This document shows positions 9,058 to 17,024 of a stretch of DNA of 64,000 bases, one piece after another. Positions within the stretch are counted from its first letter, which is position 1. Each line of letters opens with the position of its first letter. The translations under genes were made by a program, and so were the position numbers. The notes under the pieces are model-generated. The model worked only from the letters and a program-made list of their open reading frames with translations, did no database searches and had not been told where the DNA came from. The stretch comes from DATARH01 sp963712835 (lineage in GTDB: Bacteria; Pseudomonadota; Alphaproteobacteria; ATCC43930; CGMCC-115725), in NCBI GenBank assembly GCA_963712835.1, contig CAVQJJ010000012.1, forward strand, positions 1-64,000, given 5' to 3'.

Positions 9058-9426
9058 ATGACCCGGACCAAATGGATGCGGCTTGCCGTCAAGGATCCCG
9101 CCGACATCCTGCGCTGGGCCGGAGCGCAGAACACGCGGCAGCTCGACGAATTCCGCCATCGAATGATCCACGGCCGCGAGTTCGTGTCGTTCCGCATGGT
9201 GCCGCGCTACCGGGTCGAGATCGGCACCAGCGACATCGTCGTCGTCGCGCACGTCGCGGCCACCGCGCGCCACCGTATGATCGCCGCCATCGGCGGATTG
9301 GCGTGGCGAACTGCTCGCCTGATCACCGGCGCAATCGCCGCGCTGCGGCCACAGGTAACGCCGCCGCGCAGCGCCGAGCTCTATGCCTTCGCCCCAGCGC
9401 GGCTGCCGACGCGTTCCGTCCGCTAG
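9058..9426 (+). CDS. Hypothetical protein
   Basis: I do not recognise this 122-residue protein. Codon use is GC3-rich like its neighbours, and the ATG at 9058 has a GGGAGC site (9045-9050) at good distance, so I prefer it over the ATG at 9040. The N-terminal half is basic and Trp/Arg-containing (WMRLAVKDPADILRW, then RHRMIHGREFVSFRM). A more hydrophobic stretch (IVVVAHVAATARHRM to LITGAIAALRP) follows. No signal peptide is obvious. It lies 50 bp after the GST in the same orientation and could be cotranscribed. It may be genuine or a chance high-GC frame. Confidence 0.4.
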   Translation: MTRTKWMRLAVKDPADILRWAGAQNTRQLDEFRHRMIHGREFVSFRMVPRYRVEIGTSDIVVVAHVAATARHRMIAAIGGLAWRTARLITGAIAALRPQVTPPRSAELYAFAPARLPTRSVR

Positions 9427-9588
9427 CTGCCGCCCTTTAAATCGCCTGCCGGCGCCTGACCCGGAGTCTGCGAACAGGACGAGGCATTCGCGTGAATGTT
9501 CCTCGAATTAACCTAGAATTTTATAGGAATGCCCCGCATTCGGTGATGAATTGCCCTGGGACACGCCGGAGCTCATGGGGACTGTCGA

Positions 9589-9759
9589 ATGTTGCAAGCC
9601 TTTTTTATGCAGCGCGCCCTGTCGCTGGTCTGTGCGTTACTGGGCGGCTTCGGCGTGTTCTGCGTCATCTACAGCTTCTCGGAGCCGCAAGTCGCGGCGC
9701 AGGCGCTGATCCTGTTGGGCGCGGCGCTCGCCGTCAGCTACTTCGCCGAAAAGCGCTAG
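9589..9759 (+). CDS. Small two-helix membrane protein
   Basis: A 56-codon frame starts at the ATG at 9589 (MLQAFFMQRALSLVCALLGG) and ends with the TAG at 9757. It encodes two hydrophobic stretches. The first has about 20 residues (LSLVCALLGGFGVFCVIY) and the second about 17 (ALILLGAALAVSYFA), separated by a short polar turn (SFSEPQVAAQ), and it finishes AEKR. This is the pattern of an alpha-helical hairpin in the inner membrane. It is convergent with the MFS gene, whose stop is 11 bp away. No clear ribosome binding site is present, and no function can be assigned. Confidence 0.5.
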   Translation: MLQAFFMQRALSLVCALLGGFGVFCVIYSFSEPQVAAQALILLGAALAVSYFAEKR

Positions 9760-9769
9760 GAATTCACCC

Positions 9770-11065
9770 CTACTGCGCGGGAGCCGCTACGGCCTCCGGC
9801 TCGCGACGGCGCCGACCGGCGCCGATGAACAGCACCATGAACGCGGCGACGACGCACAGCAGCCCCGACACCATGAAAGCCTGCAGATAGCTGCCGTATT
9901 CGATCCGTAAGAGCCCGCCGAGATAGGCCGCGCTGGCGCCGCCAACCTGATGGATCACACTGATCCACGCCACCATGATGCCGGTGCGCTTGGCGCCGAC
10001 CGTCCCGCTTAGGAGCCGCACCGTGGGCGGCACGCTGGCGATCCAGTCGAGCCCATAGAAAATGCTGAACAGGGTCAGCCCGTAGAACGACATGCCGAAG
10101 GCGAACGGCAGGTACATCAGCGACAGGCCGCGCAGCCCGTAATACCAGAACAAGAGATAACGGTTGTCCCAGCGGTCGCTGAGCCAGCCCGACAGCGTGC
10201 CGCCGATAAAGCTGAAGACGCCCGCGGCCGCGAGCAGCCCCGCCCCCGCCACTTCGCTCAGCCCATGGTCGACGCAGGCGGCGATCAGATGCGTGCCGAT
10301 GAGGCCGTTGGTCGATGCGCCGCAGATGAAATAGCCGCCGGAGATCAGCCAGAAATCGCGCAGCCGCGCCCCTTCGCCGAGCGCGCGGAAAGCGACCGCG
10401 ACGGGATTACCCTGCGGCGGCGTTACCGGCTGCGGCCCGCGCGGGTCGCCATAGGCGCCAAGCCCCATATCTTCCGGCCGGTCGCGCATCGCCAGTGCGA
10501 GAAGCGGCAGCAGGCAGAGAACCGCCGCGGCGAGGACGAGCGACATCGTCCGCCAGCCGGCCACGGTCACGATATCCGCCAGCACCGGCAGGAAGACCAG
10601 CTGACCCGCGGCCGTGGCCGCGGTCAGGATGCCGACCACCAGGCCTTGCCGGGCGACGAACCAGCGCGCCGAGAGATAGGCGGCGAGATAGGGCCCGATC
10701 GCGCCACAGCACAGCCCGTTGATGACGCCCCACAGCGCGATCAGCTCCCAGACATTGTGTATCAGCGGCGAAACCGCGACCGCCAGGGCGATCGCCGCCA
10801 CTGCGGCGCACATGACCCGGCGCACGCCGAAGCGGTCCATGATCGCCGCGGCAAACGGGCCGATCGCGCCGTAAAGCAACAGGTTGATACCGACCGCGAG
10901 CGAGATCGTCGCGCGCGACCAGTGGAATTCGTTTTCGAGCGGCACGATCAGCACGCCCGGTGTAGCGCGCACCCCGGCGATCACCAGGATCACGACAAAA
11001 GCGAGCCAGACGATGACCCAGCCGTAATGCGTACGGCCCAGCAGGCGCGTCACGGCGGCGTTCAT
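9770..11065 (-). CDS. Major facilitator superfamily transporter (monocarboxylate/oxalate-formate antiporter type)
   Basis: The 431-residue protein has twelve hydrophobic segments in two halves of six, separated by a central loop (about 195-220, RDRPEDMGLGAYGDP). The first half carries YGWVIVWLAFVVIL and the inter-helix loop MDRFGVRRV; the second carries GWLSDRWDNR. The start MNAAVTRLLGRTHYGWVIVW and the RPEDMG loop are typical of MFS proteins exporting or importing small carboxylates in alphaproteobacteria. It is the last gene of the minus-strand block, 24 bp after the ribB stop, so it may be cotranscribed. The substrate cannot be predicted from the sequence. Confidence 0.85.
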   Translation of the reverse strand: MNAAVTRLLGRTHYGWVIVWLAFVVILVIAGVRATPGVLIVPLENEFHWSRATISLAVGINLLLYGAIGPFAAAIMDRFGVRRVMCAAVAAIALAVAVSPLIHNVWELIALWGVINGLCCGAIGPYLAAYLSARWFVARQGLVVGILTAATAAGQLVFLPVLADIVTVAGWRTMSLVLAAAVLCLLPLLALAMRDRPEDMGLGAYGDPRGPQPVTPPQGNPVAVAFRALGEGARLRDFWLISGGYFICGASTNGLIGTHLIAACVDHGLSEVAGAGLLAAAGVFSFIGGTLSGWLSDRWDNRYLLFWYYGLRGLSLMYLPFAFGMSFYGLTLFSIFYGLDWIASVPPTVRLLSGTVGAKRTGIMVAWISVIHQVGGASAAYLGGLLRIEYGSYLQAFMVSGLLCVVAAFMVLFIGAGRRRREPEAVAAPAQ

Positions 11066-11089
11066 GCGCCCAAGCTCATGTGCCCAAAC

Positions 11090-12175
11090 TCATTCGAGCG
11101 CTTCCGTCCCGGCGATCTCGATGCCGAAGCCGGCCAGCCCGACATAGGTGCGCGCCCGCGTTGCCAACAGGCGAATCGAGCTGATCCCGAGATCACGCAA
11201 AATCTGCGCGCCAAGCCCGACCTCGCGCCACTGTTTGCTGCGCTCGATCTCCGACGCCGTCCCCTCGCCCACCGGCCGCGTCGGCACGCCGGAGACGCCG
11301 GCCCGCAGATAGACGAGGACGCCGCGCCCTTCCGCCTTGAAACGCTCGACCGAGGCGCGGATCGGCTTGGCGCCGCCGAACACGTCCTCGACGACATTGG
11401 CGCGGTGCAGCCGGGTCGGCACGTTCCGCCCGTCGCCAAGATTGCCGTAGACGAAGGCATAGTGATGCACCTCGTCGAACGGCGTCACGTAGACATAGCC
11501 CGTGTAGTCGCCGAGCTCGGACGACACCTTGAACTCGGTGACGCGGGTCACGAGCTTCTCGCGCGCCTGGCGATAGGCAATCAGGTCGGCGACCGCGATG
11601 CGTTTCAAGCCGTGATGTGTGGCGAAAGCCGCGACTTCCTTGCCGCGCATCACCGTGCCGTCGTCATTGACCAGCTCGCAGATCGCCGCGACCGGCTCGA
11701 GCTCGGCGAGCTTGCACAGATCGATCGCCGCCTCGGTATGGCCCGAGCGCATCAGCACGCCGCCATCCTTGGCGATCAGCGGAAAGATGTGGCCCGGCCG
11801 CACGAAATCGGCGCGGCCCGTATTGTTGTTGGCGAGCGCGCGCACGGTGAGCGCGCGCTCCTCGGCCGAAATGCCGGTCGTGGTGCCGTGCCGGTAATCG
11901 ACCGAGACGGTGAACGCGGTACCGTGGATCGCGTCGTTCTCGGCGACCATCGGCTGTAGGGCGAGACGTTTGGCCACCTCGCTGGTCAGCGGCGCGCAGA
12001 CGATGCCGCACGTGTTGCGGATGATGAACGCCATCTTCTCCGGCGTCACATGCGACGCGGCAACGATGAGGTCGCCCTCGTTCTCGCGGTCGTTGTCGTC
12101 GGTGACGACGACAATCTCGCCGCGGCCGAACGCCTCGATCGCCTCGCGTACGCTTGCCAATCCGGTTTCCGTCAC
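11090..12175 (-). CDS. ribB: 3,4-dihydroxy-2-butanone-4-phosphate synthase with degenerate GTP cyclohydrolase II domain
   Basis: Residues about 1-205 form a RibB domain: TDDNDRENEGDL (acidic metal-binding loop), RHGTTTGIS and MRSGHTEAAIDL. It converts ribulose 5-phosphate to the four-carbon precursor of riboflavin. The C-terminal about 150 residues have the position and general shape of GTP cyclohydrolase II (TRLHRANVVEDVFGG where RibA has RxHSECLTGDxFG). They lack the Cys residues that hold its zinc, so this half should not open GTP, as is common in alphaproteobacterial RibBA-type proteins. The gene starts with GTG at 12175, overlapping the TGA of the DUF6285 gene as GTGA, which suggests coupled translation. 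Confidence 0.9.
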   Translation of the reverse strand: MTETGLASVREAIEAFGRGEIVVVTDDNDRENEGDLIVAASHVTPEKMAFIIRNTCGIVCAPLTSEVAKRLALQPMVAENDAIHGTAFTVSVDYRHGTTTGISAEERALTVRALANNNTGRADFVRPGHIFPLIAKDGGVLMRSGHTEAAIDLCKLAELEPVAAICELVNDDGTVMRGKEVAAFATHHGLKRIAVADLIAYRQAREKLVTRVTEFKVSSELGDYTGYVYVTPFDEVHHYAFVYGNLGDGRNVPTRLHRANVVEDVFGGAKPIRASVERFKAEGRGVLVYLRAGVSGVPTRPVGEGTASEIERSKQWREVGLGAQILRDLGISSIRLLATRARTYVGLAGFGIEIAGTEALE

Positions 12176-12693
12176 GTGCCGTGCCTACCCGCCTCGATCC
12201 CGTTTGCCGCGAGGAAATGTGGGTTGCCTTCGCCCAGCTTTCCAATCGTCAGCCGCCACAATATCGCGCGGGCCGCCGTCTCGCGCGACGCGGAAGTTTC
12301 GAAGGCTCCGTTGCGTAGATCGGCGGCGAGGCGACGGAGCTGCTGCTGCCCCTCCTCCGCCTCCCGGCTACGTCCGTCGGCACCCTCTCCCCGCGCGCGG
12401 GGAGAGGCTAAAGAAGACCCCCATCGCCCGGCTTGCAGGGAGAGTGAGGGACCCATCGCCCCAGCGATGGGAGGGTGAGGGGCAGAAGCGGCGTAAAACT
12501 CCGCCAATTCCTCCGCGATCGCCGCCTGCCATCCCTCCTCCGCCGCCTCGCGCGCGGCGATCGCCATCACGGTGGCGATCAGATGCGCGTCGCGCGCGCG
12601 TTCCGGCGGCAGCAGCAGCGCGAGCTCGTCGAGCAGCAGCTCGCGGGCGAGCATCAGAAGGTCGCGGCTGGTCGGCAGGTCGCCGACCCTCAC
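12172..12693 (-). CDS. DUF6285 domain protein (helical, acyl-CoA/APH-associated)
   Basis: The frame contains DLPTSRDLLMLARELLLDELALLLP, then RDAHLIATVMAIAAREAAEEG, and ends RAILWRLTIGKLGEGNPHFL, the layout of DUF6285 proteins. These helical proteins of unknown function are usually encoded next to an APH-type kinase and acyl-CoA dehydrogenases, as here. The most plausible start is the GTG at 12693. The middle (between AEFYAA and EGQQQLRRL) holds about 50 residues encoded by a palindromic repeat (12366-12482), so the domain is interrupted by an in-frame insertion. Its stop overlaps the ribB GTG. The 3' part of the APH frame overlaps it by 326 bp in another frame. Confidence 0.65.
   Translation of the reverse strand: MRVGDLPTSRDLLMLARELLLDELALLLPPERARDAHLIATVMAIAAREAAEEGWQAAIAEELAEFYAASAPHPPIAGAMGPSLSLQAGRWGSSLASPRARGEGADGRSREAEEGQQQLRRLAADLRNGAFETSASRETAARAILWRLTIGKLGEGNPHFLAANGIEAGRHGT
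12366..12482. repeat. Palindromic repeat (family A) inside the DUF6285 gene
   Basis: It contains CTCTCCCCGCGCGCGGGGAG, then ACCCATCGCC and CCAGCGATGGGAGGGTGAGG. The last motif recurs exactly at about 35670-35689. It encodes an in-frame stretch rich in Pro, Gly and Ser that splits the DUF6285 domain. Confidence 0.65.
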
Positions 12694-13825
12694 CCCCTCT
12701 CTGCCTCCGCCATCCAAGGGGAGGAGAGTTCTGACACGGCCCCCCTCCCCCTGGACCGGGGAGGGTCGGGGTGGGAGTGGCCGCCCGCCGCTGTGCCGCG
12801 CCTTCGCCATCCAGCAACATGAGCAATTCAAGCTCGCATTCGGTGGCGCGGCGGCCGGTGATCGCGGTCGAGAGATTGCGCGCGCCGCCGAGGAGAAATC
12901 GGTCGCTCTGCTGCAAGGCGATGATCGCCCAGCGGATATTGGCGTAAACCTCCCAGAACTTGACGCGCTCGGGGTCGAGCCGGCGGCCGCTTTCCGCCTC
13001 GTAGCCGCGATAGAACGGCGCGCGGTCGGCGATGCCGCCCGCCTCGCGGTCGAGCCGGCCGAACCGCCAGCCCTTGCAGCACAGCCAGCCGATATCCTCG
13101 TCGGGGTCGCCCCAGCCGGCGAACTCCCAGTCGAGGATCGCGGTGAGCTGCGTGCCCTGGAGCATATAGTTGCCGGTGCGGAAATCGCGGTGGCACAACA
13201 CCGGCGGCAGCGGCGCCGGCAAATGTGTCTCGGCCCAGCGCAGCGCCCATTCGAGCACCGGTCGCGGGTTCGGGTGGCGGTCAAGATACGCGCGAAACAC
13301 GGCGAACGCCGCGCGTGGACCATCATAGGGCGGCAGAAACGCGAGATCGGCGCGCGAAGGGCGGATGGTCTGAATGCGGGCGAGTTCGCGCCCTAAGCGC
13401 TCGGCGAGCGCCGGACGCGCCGGCTCCAGCGCCGGGTCGAGCGTGATCGGCCGGCCGACCGCGCGGCCGGCGACTCCGCGCATCACGAAAAACGGCTTGC
13501 CGATGACGGCCGGGTCATCGCAGGCGAAGAGCGGCTCCGGCACCGTGACCCCAGCGGAGAAGGCGGCTTTCAGGACGTGAAATTCCTCGACCCGGCCGAT
13601 GCTCGACGGCACCCCGGTCGCGGCGTCGCAGCGCAGCACCAGACGTTGCGCTCCCGACAGCCGGCCGCCATCGAACTCGGCGTCGATCGCCCAGTTCTCC
13701 TGGATTGCGCCGCCGGCGAGCAATGCGATACGGCCGATCTCGACCCTTTCGGCCTCGGTCGCCGCAGCGAGGTAATGCGCCAGCGCGTGCTGACGATCAG
13801 CCAGCCCGGAACCGAATTTCGCCAT
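12368..13825 (-). CDS. APH-family phosphotransferase (ACAD10/11-like kinase domain), C-terminally extended
   Basis: The protein starts at the ATG at 13825, which shares one base with the stop of the preceding SDR (TGATG). It shows the aminoglycoside-phosphotransferase fold: FHVLKAAFSAGV, the catalytic loop VLCHRDFRTGNYML (HxDxxxxN) and the metal Asp in AILDWEFAGWGDPDEDIGW. Kinases of this type next to acyl-CoA dehydrogenases act on hydroxyacyl-CoA or related substrates in ACAD10/11-like pathways; this role is inferred from context. The conserved part ends near residue 345 (ELELLMLLDGEG). The last about 140 residues are Arg/Pro/Gly-rich, are encoded by a palindromic repeat and then by the wrong frame of the DUF6285 gene, and are unlikely to be functional. 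Confidence 0.75.
   Translation of the reverse strand: MAKFGSGLADRQHALAHYLAAATEAERVEIGRIALLAGGAIQENWAIDAEFDGGRLSGAQRLVLRCDAATGVPSSIGRVEEFHVLKAAFSAGVTVPEPLFACDDPAVIGKPFFVMRGVAGRAVGRPITLDPALEPARPALAERLGRELARIQTIRPSRADLAFLPPYDGPRAAFAVFRAYLDRHPNPRPVLEWALRWAETHLPAPLPPVLCHRDFRTGNYMLQGTQLTAILDWEFAGWGDPDEDIGWLCCKGWRFGRLDREAGGIADRAPFYRGYEAESGRRLDPERVKFWEVYANIRWAIIALQQSDRFLLGGARNLSTAITGRRATECELELLMLLDGEGAAQRRAATPTPTLPGPGGGGPCQNSPPLGWRRQRGGEGRRPADQPRPSDARPRAAARRARAAAAAGTRARRASDRHRDGDRRARGGGGGMAGGDRGGIGGVLRRFCPSPSHRWGDGSLTLPASRAMGVFFSLSPRAGRGCRRT
12687..12780. repeat. Palindromic repeat (family A) between the APH and DUF6285 genes
   Basis: A CCCTCTCTGCC segment is followed by CCCCTCCCCCTGGACCGGGG and AGGGTCGGGGTGGGAG. 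The arms pair as a hairpin. It sits where homologous APH proteins would end and supplies the GTG start region of the DUF6285 gene. Confidence 0.65.
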
Positions 13826-14598
13826 CAGATCGCGGCGACGCCGTGGCCGCCATCGACCGCGAGACAGGCGCCGGTCATGTAGGCGCTGGCGGGCGAGCAC
13901 AGGAAGAGCAGCGCGCCGCTCAGATCCTCGACCTGGCCGACGCGCTTCATCGGCACCCGCGCCGCCAGCTTCAGCCCGGCCTCGCTCATCAGGAAATCGC
14001 GGTTGAAGTCGGTCACGACATAGCCCGGCGCGATCGCGTTGACGCGGATGTCGTAGCGCGCCAATTCCATCGCCATCGCGCCGTTGAGGTGCAGCAGGCC
14101 GGCCTTCGCCGCGAGGTAGGACGGCACGCGCGCGATCGTCCGCGTACTCAGCACCGAGGCGATGTTGATGATGGAGCCGGGCCGCTTCTTGTCGACGAGA
14201 TGGTGCGCGAACTCGCGCGCCATCAGCCACGCGCCCTTGAGGTTGGTGTCGACGACGTGGTCCCAGTCTTCCTCGGTGTGTTCGAAAAACGGCTTGGAGA
14301 CCACGACCCCGGCATTGTTGACCAACACCGATAGCGGGCCCAGCCCGGTTTCGGCCGCGTCGAGCGCGCGGACGATGCTCTTCCGGTCGGTGACGTCGAG
14401 CGCCACCGGCAGGCACGCCCCGCCGCGCTCGCGGATCGCAGCACAGGCGGCTTCGAGCCGGTCGCCGCGCCGCGCCGCCAGCGCCACCTTGGCGCCGGCG
14501 AGCGCCAGCACCTCGGCCAGATACAGCCCGATCCCGCTCGACGCGCCGGTGACGAGCGCGACCTGGCCGGCGACGGAGAAGCTGGGGAGCTCAGTCAT
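13825..14598 (-). CDS. Short-chain dehydrogenase/reductase
   Basis: A complete classical SDR of 257 residues. It has the TGASSGIGLYLAE cofactor loop, LVNNAGVV, the catalytic Ser region INIASVLST, and YLAAK (YxxxK), then IRVNAIAPGYV and a normal C-terminus. Arg residues after the second strand (AARRGDRLE) favour NADP(H). It would oxidise or reduce a hydroxy/oxo group, in this setting probably of a CoA-linked intermediate. Its stop overlaps the ATG of the APH gene by one base, so the two are translationally coupled. Upstream, palindromic repeats (14599-14730) separate it from the AMP-ligase gene. Confidence 0.9.
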   Translation of the reverse strand: MTELPSFSVAGQVALVTGASSGIGLYLAEVLALAGAKVALAARRGDRLEAACAAIRERGGACLPVALDVTDRKSIVRALDAAETGLGPLSVLVNNAGVVVSKPFFEHTEEDWDHVVDTNLKGAWLMAREFAHHLVDKKRPGSIINIASVLSTRTIARVPSYLAAKAGLLHLNGAMAMELARYDIRVNAIAPGYVVTDFNRDFLMSEAGLKLAARVPMKRVGQVEDLSGALLFLCSPASAYMTGACLAVDGGHGVAAI

Positions 14599-14730
14599 AC
14601 CCTCACCCTCCCATCGCTACGCGACGGGCCCCTCCCTCTCCCGCAAGCGGGAGAGGGGTTAAATTCCGAATTCCCTCACCCGCAATGCGGGAGAGGGTGG
14701 CTCCGGGCGCAGCCCGGAGACGGGTGAGAG
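14599..14730. repeat. Cluster of palindromic repeats (family A) between the ligase and SDR genes
   Basis: It holds at least three hairpin-forming segments: CTCCCATCGC with a following CCTCCCTCTCCCGCAAGCGG, then CCCGCAATGCGGGAGAGGG, and CTCCGGGCGCAGCCCGGAG. All lie between two minus-strand genes of the same block. They may act as processing or attenuation signals, but the family also occurs elsewhere in the window. Confidence 0.7.
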
Positions 14731-16362
14731 TCACGCCAGCACCTCCTTCGCCCACTCGCGCAGCGCGTATTTCTGGATTTTGCCGGTCGAGGTCTTAGGC
14801 AGCGGGCCGAACACCACGGTCCGCGGCACCTTGAAATGCGCGAGGTTGGCGCGACAAAACGCGATGATCTCGGCCGCCGACACCGCTTCGGCGTCGGGCT
14901 TCAGGGTCACGAACGCGCAGGGCGTCTCGCCCCATTTGTCGTCGGGCCTGGCGACGACTGCGGCTTCCATGATCTGCGGATGGCGGTAAAGCACTTCCTC
15001 GACCTCGATCGACGAGATGTTCTCACCGCCCGAGATGATGATGTCCTTGGAGCGGTCCTTGACCTCGATATAGCCGTCCGGGTGCATCACCGCGAGGTCA
15101 CCGGTGTGGAACCAGCCGCCGGCAAAGGCTTCGTCGGTGGCGCTGGGATTAGTCAGATAGCCCTTCATCAGCGTGTTGCTGCGCACCACCACCTCGCCGA
15201 TCGTCTCGCCGTCGGCCGGGACGTCCTGCATCGTCGCCGGATCGACGACGCGCTGGCGGTCGAGGGTGATGGTCTGCACGCCCTGCCGCGCCATCTTGCC
15301 GGCGCGCTCGGCGAGCGGCAGCCCGTCCCATTCGTCCTGCCAGGCGCAGATCGTCGTCGGGCCGTAGCTTTCGGTGAGGCCGTAGAGGTGCGTCACGCGG
15401 AACCCCATGCGTTCCATCGCCTCGATCACCGGCGAGGGCGGCGCCGCGCCGCCGGTCGAGGCTTCGACGACATGATCGAAGCGCCGCTTCACGCTGTCGG
15501 GCGCGTGCACCAGCATGTTGAGCACGATCGGCGCGCCCGAGAGATGCGTCACCTTGTGCTCGGCGATCGCCGCGAAGATCAGCGCCGGATCGACGCGCCG
15601 GAGGCACACATGCGTGCCGGCGACCGCGGTCACCCCCCAGGTATAGGTCCAGCCGTTGCAGTGGAACATCGGCAACGTCCACAGATAGACCGAGTGCGGC
15701 CCCAGCCCGAACAGGATCGCGTTACCCATCGCGTTGAGGAACGCGCCGCGATGGTGATAAACGACGCCTTTCGGGTTGCCGGTGGTGCCCGAGGTGTAGT
15801 TGAGCGCGATCGGCGCCCATTCGTCCTGCGGCGGCGACCACGCAAAACCGGGATCGCCCCCGCTGAGGAAATCCTCGTATTCTATCTCAGCGAATTGCAT
15901 GGGTCCGGGTCCATCGGCGATCTCGACGACTGGGATTTTTCGGCCGAGCCGCGCCAGCACATCCTTGACGACCGGCGCGAACTCGCGGTCGGCGATGAAC
16001 AGCTTTGCCTGGCCGTGATCGAGGATGAAGGCGATCGCCGCGGCGTCGAGCCGGTAGTTGAGCGCGTTGAGCACCGCGCCCGCCATCGGCACCGCGTAAT
16101 GCGCCTCCAGCATCGCCGGGACATTAGGCGCCAGCACCGCGACCGTGTCTCCGGCGCCGAGCCCCCGTCGCGCCAGGGCCGACGCAAAACGCCGGCAGCG
16201 GTCGCCGAATTCGCGCCAGGTGAGGCGGCGATCATTGTCGATGACGGCGAGCTTGTCGGGATACACCGCCGCCGTCCGGGCGAGAAAGCTGAGCGGGGTC
16301 AGCGCCGCGAAATTCGCGGGGTTTGGCGCAAGATGCGGGGCGTCGTAGATCGGCTCGGCCAT
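14731..16362 (-). CDS. AMP-dependent acyl-CoA synthetase/ligase
   Basis: From MAEPIYDAPHLAP (ATG 16362) the protein has 543 residues, normal for an acyl-CoA ligase. It shows the phosphate loop NYTSGTTGNPKGVVYHH, then VTHLYGLTESYGP, the adenylate motif HTGDLAVMHPDGYIEVKDR, GGENISSIEVEE, and the catalytic Lys near the C-terminus (KTSTGKIQKYALR). It activates a carboxylic acid, probably a medium/long-chain or cyclic acid, by ATP and CoA, feeding the two acyl-CoA dehydrogenases upstream in the block. The earlier in-frame Met at 16455 would overlap the GNAT gene. The chosen start lies 13 bp after the GNAT stop. Confidence 0.92.
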   Translation of the reverse strand: MAEPIYDAPHLAPNPANFAALTPLSFLARTAAVYPDKLAVIDNDRRLTWREFGDRCRRFASALARRGLGAGDTVAVLAPNVPAMLEAHYAVPMAGAVLNALNYRLDAAAIAFILDHGQAKLFIADREFAPVVKDVLARLGRKIPVVEIADGPGPMQFAEIEYEDFLSGGDPGFAWSPPQDEWAPIALNYTSGTTGNPKGVVYHHRGAFLNAMGNAILFGLGPHSVYLWTLPMFHCNGWTYTWGVTAVAGTHVCLRRVDPALIFAAIAEHKVTHLSGAPIVLNMLVHAPDSVKRRFDHVVEASTGGAAPPSPVIEAMERMGFRVTHLYGLTESYGPTTICAWQDEWDGLPLAERAGKMARQGVQTITLDRQRVVDPATMQDVPADGETIGEVVVRSNTLMKGYLTNPSATDEAFAGGWFHTGDLAVMHPDGYIEVKDRSKDIIISGGENISSIEVEEVLYRHPQIMEAAVVARPDDKWGETPCAFVTLKPDAEAVSAAEIIAFCRANLAHFKVPRTVVFGPLPKTSTGKIQKYALREWAKEVLA

Positions 16363-16375
16363 GGCGACGATCTTA

Positions 16376-16921
16376 TCACGCAGAAAGATCGATCCAGAAC
16401 GACAGCTTGGCGATGCCCTCGGGGGGTTGGTACCACCGTTCGAGCACGCCGCCATTGGCGACGATCACCTTGCGCGACGGCTCGTTGTCCTCGTCGCAGG
16501 TGACTTGCAGCCGCGTCAGGCCGCACTCGCGCGCTATCGGCAGCATCAGACGCAGCGCCTCGGTCGCGTAGCCGCGCCGGCGCTTCCATGGCACAACGGC
16601 ATAGCCGATATGCCCGCTGACATGCGGCGGCAGCGCGTCGGTGCCACGCTGATAGCGCAGGTTGATGCTGCCGCAGAACTCGCAGTCGTCGAGCCACAAC
16701 ACCCGGTTCGGCAGCTTCGGCACCACCTCGCCATCGGCCCGCGTGATCGTGCCGTCCTGGCGAGTCAGCTCATGGATCAGCACCACCGGATCGCGACGGT
16801 AGATCGCGAGCTGCTCGCCGGAAACATCGCGCGTCGTGTCAGGCGACCACCCTGCTTCGAGCGCCGCGACATATCCGGCAATCTTGTCGAGGCTCGGCGC
16901 TACGAGGCGGAGCTTTTCCAT
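16376..16921 (-). CDS. GNAT-family N-acetyltransferase
   Basis: The 181-residue product has the GNAT core: a central strand (GHIGYAVVPWKRRRGYATEAL) with the R-x-x-G-x-A acetyl-CoA loop (RRRGYAT), then CGLTRLQVTCDEDNEPSRKV and ANGGVLE, as in RimJ/RimL-like acetyltransferases. It would transfer an acetyl group to an amine on a protein or small molecule; the acceptor is unknown. It lies 13 bp upstream of the ligase gene in the same direction and is likely cotranscribed. Palindromic repeats separate it from the acyl-CoA dehydrogenase at 17025. Confidence 0.85.
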   Translation of the reverse strand: MEKLRLVAPSLDKIAGYVAALEAGWSPDTTRDVSGEQLAIYRRDPVVLIHELTRQDGTITRADGEVVPKLPNRVLWLDDCEFCGSINLRYQRGTDALPPHVSGHIGYAVVPWKRRRGYATEALRLMLPIARECGLTRLQVTCDEDNEPSRKVIVANGGVLERWYQPPEGIAKLSFWIDLSA

Positions 16922-16929
16922 GGCAAGCT

Positions 16930-17015
16930 CACTCTAGCACCACCCCGGCGCAGGCCGGGACCCATGCTTCAACCATTCGAAAACCGGATCAATGGGCGCC
17001 GGCTTTCGCCGGATG
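16930..17015. repeat. Palindromic intergenic repeat (family B)
   Basis: It contains CCCGGCGCAGGCCGGGACCC, and 40 bases later TGGGCGCCGGCTTTCGCCGG. The same order, GGGACCCA followed by TGGGC-CC-GCTTTCGC, is found at 46826-46897. It lies between the GNAT and acyl-CoA dehydrogenase genes and can form nested hairpins. Confidence 0.6.
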
Positions 17016-17024
17016 GCGCTTAAA

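Noticed and set aside
10265..11959. Long plus-strand open frame of 564 codons
   Set aside because: It lies opposite the MFS and ribB genes, whose motifs are unmistakable. The translation is Arg/Asp/His-rich without any domain, a normal antisense shadow in GC-rich DNA.
14836..16503. Plus-strand open frame of 555 codons opposite the AMP-ligase
   Set aside because: Its product is repetitive in Arg, His and Asp and has no motif, while the minus-strand ligase is complete.
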